DNA of 64,000 nucleotides from Onchidella celtica (lineage: Eukaryota > Mollusca > Gastropoda > Systellommatophora > Onchidiidae): the NCBI GenBank assembly GCA_963931925.1, contig OZ007580.1, positions 3,734,908 through 3,798,907 on the forward strand, written 5' to 3'. Both the position numbers and the translations under genes were made by a program. Below are positions 46,981-57,395 of this stretch, piece by piece. Within the stretch, counting starts at the first letter, position 1, and each line of letters starts with the position of its first letter. The notes below the pieces were generated by a model. That model saw nothing but the letters and a program-made list of their open reading frames with translations, was not told the DNA's origin and did not search any database.

Positions 46981-48362
46981 TGTAACAGGGTGATAGATTG
47001 GCAAGGTATAACTAGTAGTTATAATAATATTGTGCCTATAACTAGCGTGGGAAGATAGTTAACGGCGGGGAGACAGAGTCATTGTAGGCCAGAGGGGGAA
47101 AGTATGGGATGCAACTGAAGCGCTTTGACACCCGAAAAGGGTAGTGTTTACTTGACCGCCGTACTTGTCGATCAGATCACCTGGGAATTGCTTGGGGGGT
47201 AGAGCTGTTTCAATAGTATTTGACGTGGAGCCGACGGGGGTGGCTATTAGGATAACTAATGCACACTCGGTGGGCGTCTTGGGACGCTACCTGACTGGGT
47301 ATAAATCCCCGAACGCTCCTTCCAACTTCAGACCGCTGAGAGCACTCACCAGCTTCGTGCCGAAGAGGAGACCACAACTGCAACTGTAACTTTGTACTAG
47401 TCTTGTGAGTGGGGAAGGTCAGGGAACCCGCAAACATCCTTTGTCAGAGCGTGGTATCTTTGGTATCTTGTCGGCATTTGGGCTGTTGCTGAGTGGTAAG
47501 TTAATTGTACGATGTATGTGTATTTTACTTAATGTTCATGATTGTAGAACCTAAATCTAGTGGGTTTACTTTGGTATAACTACTGCCTCTGAGAGAGTCA
47601 CGGAAACGCCGTTATATATATGTTACGAAACCTTATAGGATGGGGTCCGTTAGAGAGAGCGTTATTCTTCGTGGGGAACGTGTAAATATCATTGAAACTG
47701 TATTGATCGTTTATTCTATTGCCTATATGGGAGCCTATGGAGTATGGGAGCTGCAGCCTGACTTATAACAGTGTCAGCGGTTAAAAGTGTTAATGATGAA
47801 TATCCGTCATGGAGTAAGTATGGAAGTCATGCCTTCCAGCAGTAGATTAGGACTTTGCGATTGTTTTTCTACAGAGGAGGAAGAACAACATCTTCTTGGC
47901 TTCTCAACTTCTTGTACTTTGATTAACGACATCGTGGCTTCTTGGCTTCCCGACCTATTGGTACCTGCCGATACCTGTTGATCTAACTGCGCAGTCAAGC
48001 CAGGGTAGAGAGGAAGAACCAGTGCCCAGATAGCGCCATACACCCCTAAAGGAGAGGTTTCCTTATGCTGAATGTTCCCATGTGTTTTATAAAATGTGCT
48101 AGAGATTGAATATTACGAAGCCATTTAATTAGCATGTACTGATTTGCATCAACTTCATTCCATCGAAATTCACATGAAATTGTATGACCTATGTTCCTAT
48201 TATTATTGAATGAATTAATAATTATTGTATATATGTAAGCAATACAGATATCGTTTGTTATAACTTATAGAAGAGAGATAGTCGATTATTTAGTGTGTTT
48301 GTGCCGTGCCCATCACGGCTGGTGTCAGAAGAAAGTTAGTGAGAGAAAGTGGAAACATCACA
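46981..48362 (+). repeat. 3' LTR (1,382 bp)
   Basis: Same length and ends as the 5' LTR, with about three substitutions between them. It is followed directly by GTTGT and the resumed 39-bp array. Confidence 0.95.
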
Positions 48363-48813
48363 GTTGTCCCAGACAAGGACGGGTAACTCTGCCAGTTGTA
48401 GGTTGTCCCAGACAAGGACGGGTAACTCTGCCAGTTGCAGGTTGTCCCAGACAAGGACGGGTAACTCTGCCAGTAAGGACGGGTAACTCTGCCAGTTGCA
48501 GGTTGTCCCAGACAAGGACGGGTAACTCTGCCAGTTGCAGGTTGTCCCAGACAAGGACGGGTAACTCTGCCAGTTGCAGGTTGACCCAGACAAGGACGGG
48601 TAACTCTGCCAGTGGCAGGTTGTCCCAGACAAGGACGGGTACCTCTGCCAGTGGCAGGTTGTCCCAGACAAGGACGGGTACCTCTGCCAGTTGCAGGTTG
48701 TCCCAGACAAGGACGGGTACCTCTGCCAGTTGCAGGTTGTCCCAGACAAGGACGGGTACCTCTGCCAGTTGCAGGTTGTCCCAGACAAGGACGGGTACCT
48801 CTGCCAGTTGTAG
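48363..48813. repeat. 39-bp-period minisatellite, right block (about 11.6 units)
   Basis: Continuation of the array interrupted by the LTR element. One unit near 48470-48485 is shortened (CTGCCAGTAAGGACGG). The last units carry mainly the GGTACC variant. Confidence 0.95.
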
Positions 48814-50399
48814 TATATGATCAGACATGACTAGACTACCTACCTCATTCCATTTTACACCAATGGCCCTCCTACCCTAAGCCCAGCCTTTCTACCTGAA
48901 CTAAGAGCGAAAAATTTTTTGACATAATCTGGACACGAAGCATGATTCCCTTCAATCGGTGTATTCAGTACAAATTAATGTAGTACAAACGTTACTGAAG
49001 GTTAAAAACGAAATTAAAATGATACTTTGACTATTTTTCATGTTAGACTCGGGAAATTGTATGACACGGGGGCCCAGAAACAACCATTTATAAGAAGTAC
49101 AATTTTAAACTTGATTGTTGTACAATTATTATGGAAGGAAATGTAGGGAAAGACACTTACCCGTGTCTTAAAGTTCCTTTTTTTTTTTGTTAATGTCCAT
49201 GTTTAAACGGTGATATTCAGGATACAGACAACTACATGAAGTACTTTCTCCACACATGAAGTGGAACAGACATTGTTGTTAAGAAAGCTGGAAGACAGTT
49301 AGTTCCCCTCGTTTTACAATACTTTTTACCCCTTTTTTTTTTTAATTATTATTATTTTCTTTACTTTTCCTTCTCAAAAGTTTCAATTGACTTTGGAATT
49401 CTCTCGATCCCAGAAATTGCAAATCCAAGGTCTTTGATAAAATTACATACAGTTTGCGGCGTAGCATAAGGCTTACACGTTAGCGCACCGAGCCAAGTCG
49501 GAGTGTCTAATTTCGTGGTGATCCTTACCACGGACTACACAAAGATCTGACAAGTATCTCATGTCAATATTTCGGGTCATGTTCTGAACCAGCCAAACTT
49601 GAATAACGACTCAATAACTCCAGGCAAATATCTGAAGTATCGTGTCAATAGGGATTTTGGTGGGTTCCTGCGATAGTCACAATACAAGGCAAATATATTA
49701 AACTTATCTGTTCTTCAGCCTTTGAGAAAAAATTATTCTTTCCCTAGGTCAACATAACATTGGGATGCGAGTGAATGTCGACTGAAGAAGTTCATAATAT
49801 GACAGAATCAGCTTTAATCCTAACTCCGGATATTCAGAAGTCTATGTAAAAGTAACGTTTATATTTATTAACCAAGAGTCCGGTGCAGATGTTGACCCAG
49901 GTGGAAAAACGACCATAGTCACATAACCATGAAACTGAAAAAAAAAAAAAGAATTTCTAAGTTTCAGAGTCCTTAATTTCATTGTTAATGGAAATAAAGA
50001 AAAGCAATCTGTTTCGTCAGAGGAAGGCTTTACTGAAGCAGTAAAAGCTGGACTTTGGGGCAAAATAGGCATTGTAATCTATTTTTTTTACATAACCAAA
50101 AGATCTTTAAAATTGGACTGTGGTCGTTCTTCCATGCTGGTCTTCATATGGCAAGCTTGTTACTGTAACATTTTCCAGGCCATCTCATCCTAAAGGATTC
50201 CCATATTGATCTCCAAAGAAACATCCAAAACTGGCATTCCCAATACATTTCTGAGATCACAAGACAAAAGCTTTGCAGCGATGGCAGAAATATTATACAG
50301 ACAGATAGTGATAACTATACGGACATCGGCATCGAATGTCTTACTGCATGAACTCACGTCTTTTTGGCCTCAGGGCACTACGAGACAGTGAAGTTAATG
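48814..50399. other. Intergenic stretch, no gene recognised
   Basis: AT-rich unique sequence with T and A homopolymers (49181-49190, 49330-49342, 49938-49950). No recognisable protein or RNA gene. Confidence 0.55.
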
Positions 50400-50560
50400 T
50401 AAAAATTTGTCTCACTCCTGATAAAGACAACGAAGGTAAAGCAAGAATGTGTCTCAGACCTCATGATGAAAGTAGATCTAATCCAAAAATTTGCCTCAGT
50501 CCTGATTAAGGTAATGAAGGTAAAGCAAAAATGTGTCCCAGTCCTGATAGAGACAATGTC
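50400..50560. repeat. Short imperfect direct repeat
   Basis: An AAAATTTG(T/C)CTCA(C/G)TCCTGAT block followed by AAGGTAAAGCA(A/G)(A/G)AATGTGT occurs twice, about 85 bp apart. Confidence 0.6.
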
Positions 50561-50865
50561 CCAGTATCGCTATCAGCACAGAAATGCCCATTAACAATTT
50601 GCTGTTTAAACGAGACGACCGGTGACATAGTACAGCACAGAATGTGACATTCCATTCTAATTTTTACGTCGTTTAAACGAACATTTTTGTATTTGTCCTC
50701 GACTGAGGTAGAATAAAAGAGTACGCCGATGTGTGAGGCCTGGCGCGGATGCCAGGAATGCAGGTCAACAGCTGACTGGCCATGACAAAAGTGGGACAAA
50801 CGCACAATAAATCATACACCGGCACGCCATATACACTTCCCCTCTCTCAGTAAAACCCAATGATC

Positions 50866-51034
50866 ACAAGCCGATTTTGATCCCCGGACTCGTTGGGTAG
50901 TGACGTCAAATTACTGAGTTCCAATGAGATGTGACTAGTTGGCTAGTGTGCCGGATATCAATGAAACTCAATATCGTGACGTCATTACCCAACCAGATAG
51001 CCGATCAGACTCGGTTGGTGTGTCCCGGGCCTAA
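50866..51034. mobile_element. Palindromic CRE-bearing MITE, copy c
   Basis: The left arm contains GTTGGGTAGTGACGTCAAAT and the right arm ATCGTGACGTCATTACCCAA. The right end reads TCCCGGGCCTAAG, like copy a. Each arm again holds TGACGTCA. The left end is less well preserved and its boundary is approximate. Confidence 0.6.
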
Positions 51035-51611
51035 GCAGTAGAGTTCGCACAGAGGTATAACTTCCACTACCACTAGAGCAAAGATATGGAAACAAAGTTT
51101 ATGAACAAAACTGATGTATGTGCCGAGACCAGGCCATAACTGATGGCTCCGTTGTGCAAGTATTTCTCCTGTTTCCCTCTACCAGCTCAAATGACATCCC
51201 TGCTCTACGCTAATGGTCCATGTCATTTTTGACACTTATGATATATTAAGCAAAAACTGTTTCTTTTCCTGTCATTTGGTGGCTAATGTCGGTATGATTC
51301 TGTTGATTTTCCTATTGGAGCATTTCTTTTTCTTTAATATAATCTGACAGTCCTCCTGCTCAGGAATGCAACGGAGCGTCAGTTGCCTTTTATTATAAGC
51401 CTGGCATATGCCATTATAGTAGAACAATGGCGATATTCTAGTGTTACCTGACACACGGGTTGTCAACCCAGAGTAAAGTCTTGGTACAATCTGTACATTA
51501 CTGACATAATACTTGATATTCACAAGCTGTAACTACTATAGAGGTGCAGCGTGGTGCATCTGAATATAATTAAATTTATTACAATGTAACGTAATACATA
51601 CTGTGGCTATG

Positions 51612-51685
51612 GACCCAAAGGAGGTATCATATTAAGCCCAGTCAGACACATTCAGATGCTGGCAGACAAGGAAGGCACACCATAA
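51612..51685. repeat. Left half of a repeat interrupted by Helitrons
   Basis: GGTATCATATTAAGCCCAGT, TCAGACACATTCAGATGCTG and GCAGACAAGGAAGGCACACC match 33812-33885. The match breaks at 51685/51686 and resumes at 53292. Confidence 0.65.
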
Positions 51686-51949
51686 TCTATATATATATTT
51701 GGACAACTTGGAGCGGTCCTTCCCTCTATGCATAGAAAAACGGCTAAACGTAGAAGGTTCAAACTTTCTGTGCTCATTAGTTAAAAAATCTACTAGGTTT
51801 TTACACATTCATTTTGAAGATATAATGTGTGGAAATGTACAAACTGAATTTATGAAGTCATTTGTTTTGTTACCAGTTCCAATCATCTTTTTAAAACACC
51901 ATTTTCAACATTTCCAAATAGGTTTGCCAGGTTGCCATTTTTATGATCA

Positions 51950-52421
51950 TCTATACTATATATATTTGTGGACTTGAGATTTTTCGTTGCAAAAGGCTTC
52001 TGAACCACTCAGCACTCAGACTTCAAATTTTATATGGTGCATCAGAATGGATGTAAGGGTGCACAGTTTTTAATAGAAGTCTCAAATCGGTGTAGTTTTT
52101 TATTATTGGAAATTTATTGTTTCCCCAATTTTAGATCTATTTCGAATCATGGTTCGCCATTTTAAGGTTTCGTTATCACTTCCTGCGATGTGTTCACTAT
52201 CAAACACACTAACCCGTGCGCAAATCATGCTGTTGTACGGGATGCGCAGGGTGTTAACTCACAAAGGCAGGGCAGTAAGACTTATTTAAAAACAAACAAA
52301 CAAAAATAAAATAAACAAATAGGAACAGGCAAGATGAAGCAGGTCCATAATAACCACCCAGAACTGAAACTAATATTATTCAAACCGATTTATCCCGGGC
52401 AGGGCCGGGGACCTCAGCTAG
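51950..52421 (+). mobile_element. Non-autonomous Helitron, family 1, copy B (472 bp)
   Basis: TCTATACTATATATATTTGT after A; hairpin CCCGGGCAGGGCCGGGG; ends CTAG before T. Closely similar to copies A and C. Confidence 0.85.
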
Positions 52422-52886
52422 TATAATATATTTGTGGACTTGAGATTTTTCGTTGCAAAAGGCTTCTGAACCACTCAACACTCAGACTTCAAATTTTATA
52501 TGCTGCATCAGAATGGATGTAAGGGTGCACAGTTTTTAATAGAAGTCTCAAATCGGTGTAGTTTTTTTTTTTGAAAATTTATTGTTTCACCATCATTTAG
52601 ATCTATTTCGAGTCATGGTTCGCCATTTTAAGGTTTTGTTATCACTTCCTGCGATGTGTTCACTATCAAACACACTAACCCGTGCGCAAATCATGCTATT
52701 GTACGGGATGCGCAGGGTGTCAACTCACAAAGGCAGAGCAGTAAGACTTATTTAAAAACAAACAAACAAAAATAAATAAACAAATAGGAACAGGCCAGAT
52801 GAAGCAGGTCCATAATAACCACCCAGAACTGAAACTAATATTATTCAAACCGATTTATTCCGGGCAGGGCCGGGGACCTCAGCTAG
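52422..52886 (+). mobile_element. Non-autonomous Helitron, family 1, copy C, in tandem with B
   Basis: It begins directly at the CTAG end of copy B with TATAATATATTTGTGGAC, lacking the first TCTATAC bases, and ends CTAG at 52886. The head-to-tail contact without spacer suggests read-through or concatemer formation during rolling-circle transposition, or insertion of one copy at the end of another. Confidence 0.8.
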
Positions 52887-53291
52887 TCTATTATAATATT
52901 TCAGTAACTTGCAACCTTTGGCATGACTAACTGACCAAACTATACACTCTTCAGGCCTTAAATTTGGCAGGAAGGTGGCAATTGAGATAAGGAAGATGGT
53001 GGCTATAATTAAAAATTGTTTACTTCAAGCATGTATTTTTTAAAAATAACAGTGTTTATTGCTATGTAACATCTGTATATTTGCATGTTTGTTTCGTAAT
53101 ATATAGAACCGTGCATGTCATAAAAAGTAACCGTATCAAGCGTTCAGTTTGGTGCGTAGTGTTCTGGTGCGCATGAGTTCTGAAGCAAGACTGTAGTTTA
53201 TTACTTTTATTATATGAGAGAGAGAGGGGGGGGGGGTGGGGTTGGAATCACATGATTGTTTATTCTGGGCAATGCCCGGTAGCTCATCTAA

Positions 53292-53410
53292 TTGCCTATA
53301 TTTTCTTAGTAAATCCGGAAAGACCCTATCATACCGAGCCCGCTCAGACACAGTCAGTTTCTGCCACTATTTCTTTGGTGTACATTTTGCTGGCAGCATC
53401 TGGCTGTGTC
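53292..53410. repeat. Right half of the repeat interrupted by Helitrons
   Basis: TTTTCTTAGTAAATCCGGAA, CAGACACAGTCAGTTTCTGC and TTTTGCTGGCAGCATCTGGC match 33905-34010. Confidence 0.65.
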
Positions 53411-53584
53411 AGACCGGGCCTAGTGTGATACCCACCCCCCCCCCCCCTTAGCGATATGAAAGTTGCCTTGGTTTGCATAGTGCGAGCTATAATTATCTAT
53501 CATCATAATTACACCTTTGTTGAGTGTAAACTTAAACTTCACTAACCCCTCCCCCCTCCCGTCCGTAAGTCCTATTATCCCACT

Positions 53585-53680
53585 GTATTCTCTCTATCGT
53601 CTTGCTGCTTTCCTAGCACAATGTGATCATTATCGTGCAGTGTCGACTTGCTTCCTGCAAACCCAAACTCAACTCCCCCC
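53585..53680 (+). repeat. SINE-like 3' end with CAAACT-type tail, copy 2
   Basis: CTTTCCTAGCACAATGTGAT, GTGTCGACTTGC and CCCAAACTCAACTC correspond to the block at 8255-8350. It is followed by a C tract. Confidence 0.45.
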
Positions 53681-54448
53681 CCCCCCCCGCCAACTGATTC
53701 TCTCTTACACGTTTTTTTTCTTTTTCTCTTCTTTCCTGTCCTTTACAAAGTCACCCTGACAGATTAACACATGTATGCACATACACACACACACATACGC
53801 ATAATCTACAGGCTTGTATATATATAAATATCTCTCATGTGCCCCAGGACACTATGCACTCGGTTCTAGGCACGAAATTGCGCCAAATTGAACGCGTGTC
53901 ATAATTATACAGTATCCCACACCCCAGGCTTATCAAAGGGAGCCAGAAAAAAGATCACTGTAATTTATCGTCGATACAACATTAAAATTTAGTCATCATC
54001 CGCCTGCCACTTTGACAAGAAGATGTCAAACCTCGGGTGTAACAGTTCAAAGTTCAAACAAAGCAAAACCCAAAACGACATCTCGCTCCTGTCACCAGTT
54101 CACATCACCTTGCATGTTCACCTCACCTCACCAGGCCCCTATGACTTGGAGGAAGGATTGACTAATGTAAACCTGTCAGAGACTTGAGTTTACATTTTAT
54201 CCGTCTGTCTGTCTGTCGGCGGGTCTGACTGTGCGCAGTGTCAGTTCACAACTCGTTTATCTTCACTATTGTGCTTGATGTTAATCTGTAGGGAAGGCAG
54301 GCGGAAGATGGAGACGTAACTGCTGGTTTTATTTACGTATGTTCGCGCTGGAATGCAAGCTCGACTGCAGTTTTATACTCTTTTTACATTTCTTTAGTCC
54401 AGGTAAACAGGTAAGTACGGGTATGTCGGAGTGTCGCCGGCAGACACG

Positions 54449-54651
54449 GACAGACAGACAGACAGACAGACAGGTAGCAGGCGGGCAGACAAGTAGACGG
54501 ACAGACAGACAGACAGGCAGGCAGATAGATAGAGAGAGAGAGAGAGAGAAGCAAGAAGACAGACAAACAGAGACAGACAGACAGACAATCAGACAGACAG
54601 ATAGATATATTAGATAGATAGATAGACAAACAGACAGACAGATAGATAATT

Positions 54652-54730
<79 letters not shown>

Positions 54731-54732
54731 CA
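54449..54732. repeat. (GACA)n / (GATA)n composite microsatellite
   Basis: GACA units pass through a GA tract into about 25 GATA units (54637-54730). Confidence 0.95.
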
Positions 54733-55020
54733 ACAATAGTGAACATCTGCCTGTCCCCCTAGAGCTACCACAACCAGCACATTCACCAGTCATCTACAGA
54801 TGTTTTGTCCCTGCCAGTCCTCATTAACTGTGACATGTCCCTGGCAAAGGTTTCTATGTCACACCTATAGAGGCTAAGGTCAAAACCTGGTAAAACCTCC
54901 GCTTGTACTGTTGACAGAGTGCCAGGGACGGGGAGGGGTGGGGCTGTGGTAACGCCAGCAACAATCTATGAGTGTTACCCTAGATTATGAGTTCAAGTTG
55001 TCACATTATTTAATTTTCAC

Positions 55021-55080
55021 TTGGTTGGTTGGTTGGTTGGTTGGTTGGTTGGTTAGTTGGTTGGTTGGTTGGTTGGTTGA
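55021..55080. repeat. (GGTT)n microsatellite
   Basis: About 14 GGTT units with one GGTTA variant. Confidence 0.95.
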
Positions 55081-55159
55081 TTTCGCCTTGGTTTGTTTCT
55101 ATTGTTCTAAAATCATTTGTCCATATCTCCAGGTTCGTTGATTCAGTCTCTTTCCGTCT

Positions 55160-55203
55160 GTCTATAGGTCTCTATCTCTTTCTCTCTCTCTCTCTCTGTC
55201 TCC

Positions 55204-55273
<70 letters not shown>

Positions 55274-55620
55274 GCCTCTCTGTCTGTCTCTATTTCTCTG
55301 TCTATCTGTTTATCTCTGTTTGTCTGTCTCTCGCTCTGCCTCTCTCTCTCTCTTTCTCTCTCTCTCTCTGTCTCTCTCTCTGCCTCTCTGTCTGTCTCTA
55401 TTTCTCTGTCTATCTGTTTATCTCTGTCTCTCTCTCTCTCTCTGCCTCTCTCTCTCTCTCTACCTCTCTCTTTGCCTCTCTCTCTCTCTCTGCCTCTCTC
55501 TCTCTCTCTACCTCTCTCTTTGCCTCTCTCTCTCTCTCTCTCTGCCTCTCTCTCTCTCTACCTCTCTCTTTGCCTCTCTCTCTCTCTCTCTCTCTCTGCC
55601 CTTCCCTCTCTCTCTCTTCC
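55160..55620. repeat. CT-rich composite microsatellite with higher-order repeats
   Basis: CT runs interrupted by TGTC, TGCC and TACC in recurring patterns. For example a CTGCCTCTCTGTCTGTCTCT block occurs twice about 110 bp apart, and CTACCTCTCTCTTTGCCTCT three times. The 267-codon Leu/Ser-rich frame across it is an artefact. Confidence 0.9.
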
Positions 55621-55854
55621 CCCTTCTCCTGTCTCCGTTTCCACCTCCTCACCTGAACCCCCGCCCCCTCTCTGACTCTCATCCCCACATCTACTCCCCT
55701 CTTTACAACAAAAAATCCTCCTCCCTTTCTGCCTCCCATTCTTGCTGTCCTTCCTCTCCTGCCTACCTAATTTCCTTGCTCCATCCAGGTATTTGGTGGG
55801 CGATTCTTGAGGGTCTCCTTTGTTTGTCCTAGATCGTTCTGTTACATTCTGTCT

Positions 55855-55930
55855 ATTGTCTTGATTTTTCCCTATCACAGTGTGGCCGTCTCGTGTCGAC
55901 GTGCTGTCTCCAAATTCAAACTCAAACCCA
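55855..55930 (+). repeat. SINE-like 3' end with CAAACT-type tail, copy 3
   Basis: CCCTATCACAGTGTGGCC, TCGTGTCGACGTGCTG and CCAAATTCAAACTCAAACC match the other two copies. Confidence 0.5.
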
Positions 55931-56305
55931 CCTGAGTCACCATTCCTATAATCCCCCCCCCCCCGCCCGCCCCCCACACCCCATTCTTCCCTCCAAATTG
56001 GATATACTCAAGGAGCTTGGATAATACTATTTCCCACATAGCCACCGTTGTGGTACCAAAGTCAAAATAATGTACTTCACTGAACTAGATTTGACATCAG
56101 CGCAGAAAAATGTATGACCTGGTGACACTGTCTTGTCTCTGACATGAAATCTTCCAACTACCGCTGGACACGGAAATCTCATGATTATTATGACTGAACT
56201 CATGTGGGGGACGGAAGGACGGAATGGTGGTGGTTTTATGGGGGCACCCATAGCTGGGGAAGACCCCAAATATAGAAAATATTGGACATGCAATGTATTA
56301 ATCAT

Positions 56306-56462
56306 GGGGCCTGTGAGACCCAGGCCCCCATCACAGCATTTTATCTTTTAAAACAGGGTCTGATTGACCCATGCCCCAATACAGCATTTTATCGCTCAAA
56401 CAGAGTCTGACAGACCCATGCCCCAATACAGCATTTCATAGCAAAAACTGCGTCTGGCAGGG
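56306..56462. repeat. About 47-50-bp tandem repeat, three units
   Basis: Three units of GACCCATGCCCCAATACAGC followed by ATTTTATCGCTCAAACAGAG-like sequence. The first unit is diverged. Confidence 0.75.
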
Positions 56463-56688
56463 CCCACGAGGTACGAATCGGCAACGTGTAGTAGTTTTGC
56501 TCTATCTGGATCCAAAACGCCCAACACCAGAATATGAACTACGTGGATTAAAATACGGTGTACGAAACCAACCCATCATTAAAACTTTATTTTTCGGGCT
56601 TTTATAAAACTGAAGTTTCAGCTTTAATCATGACATCAAAGGCCAACTACAGAGCGACAAGGGTTAAGAGACATAATTATGGTCCCTT

Positions 56689-56692
<4 letters not shown>

Positions 56693-56722
<30 letters not shown>

Positions 56723-57395
56723 GAATTTCTATAGCACATTTCTAATAAAATTATTACTCAATGCGCTGTACATTGCATCAATAACTCATGCATACACTTT
56801 CCAAATCTCATACTAAAACACGCACTCTCATCCATACAAACTTTCAGTTTCACACACATAGACGCTCTTAGTCATATAACACTAGCTTATATAATCAATT
56901 GTAACATCAAAGTACAGAATAGAATTTTGAAAATTTAAAAGTTTCGGAGGAAAAGGTGATGATTAACGCTTTTCTTAAAGCTTTCAAGATTCGGTGATTC
57001 ACGAATGTTCAAGGGTATCTGGTTCCAGACAAAAGGTCCCAAATAGTTGAAGGATCTATGGCCTATAGTTTTATAGTTTTTAGATGGGATTCTTAAGATT
57101 GTTTTGTCACTTGATGATCTTAGTGAACGAGATGTTGTGTAAACTTGTAAAGAATTTTTGAGATAGCTGGGTGCGGTGTTATTTAAACATTTATAGCAAA
57201 AAAACAGCAATTTTGTATGTAATTCTTTCTATTATAGGAAGCCAGTGCAGTTCTTTTAACAAAGGCGTAACGGGGTCAGCTTGTTTTTACTTGGTAATCA
57301 ATTTGGCTGCGTTGTTTTGAATGACTTGAATTTTAGACAGTTTATCTGATGTTATTCCAGCAAGAAGAGAATTGTAATAATCTATTCGAGATAAA
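56693..57395 (-). mobile_element. 3' end of an L2/CR1-like LINE (fragment A)
   Basis: On the minus strand: IDYYNSLLAGITSDKLSKIQ, NNAAKLIT, a stop near 57288, LLKELHWLPIIERITYKI, then after a slip in a T run near 57200, FFCYKCLNNTAPSYL, LRSSSDKTILRIP and HRSFNYLGPFVWNQIP..ESFKKSVNHHLF with a stop at 56935. The 3' UTR shows CTATAGCAC and AATGCGCTG and ends in (TTA)n (56693-56720). The 5' edge coincides with the 3' tail of fragment B. Confidence 0.8.

Larger units (their letters stand above)
40804..48362 (+). mobile_element. Ty3/gypsy LTR retrotransposon, Gmr1-like domain order, looks whole
   Basis: A 7,559-bp LTR element with two 1,382-bp LTRs (TG...CA ends), a primer-binding site, one gag-pol frame and a polypurine tract, flanked by the 5-bp duplication GTTGT (40799-40803 and 48363-48367). 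By eye the two LTRs differ at about three positions (about 0.2%), so the insertion is recent unless conversion has homogenised the LTRs. The domain order gag-protease-integrase-RT-RNase H is that of Ty1/copia, but the RT, RNase H and integrase (HHCC, D-D35-E, GPY module) are of Ty3/gypsy type. This combination is the defining feature of the Gmr1-like group. No envelope-like frame is present and no breaks were seen. Confidence 0.95.
51686..53291 (+). mobile_element. Helitron, family 2, itself hit by family 1 Helitrons
   Basis: Starts TCTATATATATATTTGGACA after A and ends with hairpin CTGGGCAATGCCCGG, then TAGCTCATCTAA followed by T. The A/T junction and CTRR end are Helitron hallmarks. Compared with the uninterrupted repeat at 33812-34012, the insertion lies exactly between A and T. 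About 937 bp of the interval are two nested family 1 copies, leaving about 670 bp for the outer element. A 92-codon frame near its start has no Rep or helicase motif. Confidence 0.65.

Noticed and set aside
55029-55832. 267-codon Leu/Ser-rich membrane-like protein
   Set aside because: Translation of GGTT and CT microsatellites; hydrophobicity is a by-product of CT codons.
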